Source: Armatimonadota bacterium (lineage in GTDB: Bacteria > Armatimonadota > Fimbriimonadia > Fimbriimonadales > Fimbriimonadaceae). From it: a DNA stretch of 6,388 nt. The stretch spans positions 1 through 6,388 of the forward strand of contig JAEYWW010000388.1 of NCBI GenBank assembly GCA_023428805.1. Direction: 5' to 3'. The translations under genes and the position numbers were made by a program. The notes beneath the pieces were generated by a model that was not told the origin of the DNA, did not search any database, and saw nothing but the letters and a program-made list of their open reading frames with translations. Positions 6,105 through 6,388 of this stretch are shown in pieces; positions within the stretch are counted from its first letter, which is position 1; each line of letters opens with the position of its first letter.

Positions 6105-6388
6105 AGATCGAGGCGGTCGATTTATCCAAACGCTATCGGCAGCGCACCGTCGTCAAAGGCGTCAGTTTTGAGTTCGAGCAGGGCGAAGTCGTCGGCCTTC
6201 TCGGCCCCAACGGTGCGGGAAAGACAACCACCTTTTACATGATCACCGGCCTGGTCAAGCCCAACCGCGGCAAGGTGCTTTTCGACGGCAAAGATGTCAC
6301 CGCAATGCCGATGTATCGCCGCGCCCGCGAGGGCGTCGGCTATCTGCCCCAAGAATCCAGCGTCTTTCGACGCCTGAGCGTTGAAGAC
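6101..6388 (+). CDS. lptB: LPS export ABC transporter ATP-binding protein LptB (partial, 5' end)
   Basis: LptB is the cytoplasmic ATPase of the LptB2FG complex that extracts LPS from the inner membrane. The first 96 codons are present, and the gene runs past the right edge of the window with an open frame. Walker [10 protein letters not shown] is at residues 35-43 and the Q-loop glutamine is Q84. The stretch [16 protein letters not shown] (81-96) closely matches the LptB hallmark YLPQEASIFRRLSV and separates it from other branched-chain-type ABC ATPases. The start is GTG 6101, which overlaps the lptA stop as GTGA; an AAGG at 6087-6090 is a weak ribosome site. The ABC signature, Walker B and H-loop would lie beyond the window. 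Confidence 0.95.
   Translation, partial: MKIEAVDLSKRYRQRTVVKGVSFEFEQGEVVGLLGPNGAGKTTTFYMITGLVKPNRGKVLFDGKDVTAMPMYRRAREGVGYLPQESSVFRRLSVED

Overview
The window carries six genes from a diderm (outer-membrane) bacterium of fairly high G+C content. Two genes run leftward and four run rightward from a 66-base divergent intergenic region (3287-3352). A three-gene block for lipopolysaccharide (LPS) transport (lptC-lptA-lptB) implies an LPS-type outer membrane. The R3H/AAA ATPase is of the Ycf45 type, known from cyanobacteria, plastids and several other phyla. The mix of strong and near-absent Shine-Dalgarno sites, GTG starts, divergent Lpt proteins and a hairpin-rich spacer would fit a little-studied phylum such as Armatimonadota (Fimbriimonadia-like). 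That placement is an impression from gene content and style, not something shown by the sequence.

Layout. Positions 3-1601 (minus) encode a complete R3H-domain ATPase. Positions 1602-2137 are a 536-base non-coding spacer packed with inverted repeats. Positions 2138-3286 (minus) encode an HtrA/DegP-type serine protease with an N-terminal membrane anchor and one PDZ domain. From 3353 rightward lie rlmN (23S rRNA/tRNA m2A methyltransferase), an LptC-like lipoprotein, a large LptA/OstA-like periplasmic protein, and the first 96 codons of lptB, which runs off the right edge. The four rightward genes overlap at every junction (25, 4 and 4 bases), so they look like one translationally coupled operon.

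How the genes work together. LptB is the cytoplasmic ATPase that powers LPS extraction. The LptC-like protein would receive LPS at the inner membrane, and the LptA-like protein would pass it across the periplasm. HtrA is an envelope quality-control protease transcribed away from this operon, so the divergent region may join envelope stress and envelope building, although no shared operator is visible. RlmN is a housekeeping RNA-modification enzyme that leads the operon.

The most notable points are: the lptC gene appears to start at a non-standard AUC codon behind a perfect AAGGAGG site, which restores a lipoprotein signal peptide that a standard start call would lose; the spacer at 1602-2137 looks like a dispersed repeat or mobile-element remnant, bounded in part by a 12-bp inverted repeat; and three genes have a TANNNT hexamer 7-9 bases before the start codon, as expected for leaderless or near-leaderless mRNAs. 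I did not find a clearly new multi-gene defence or mobile system.
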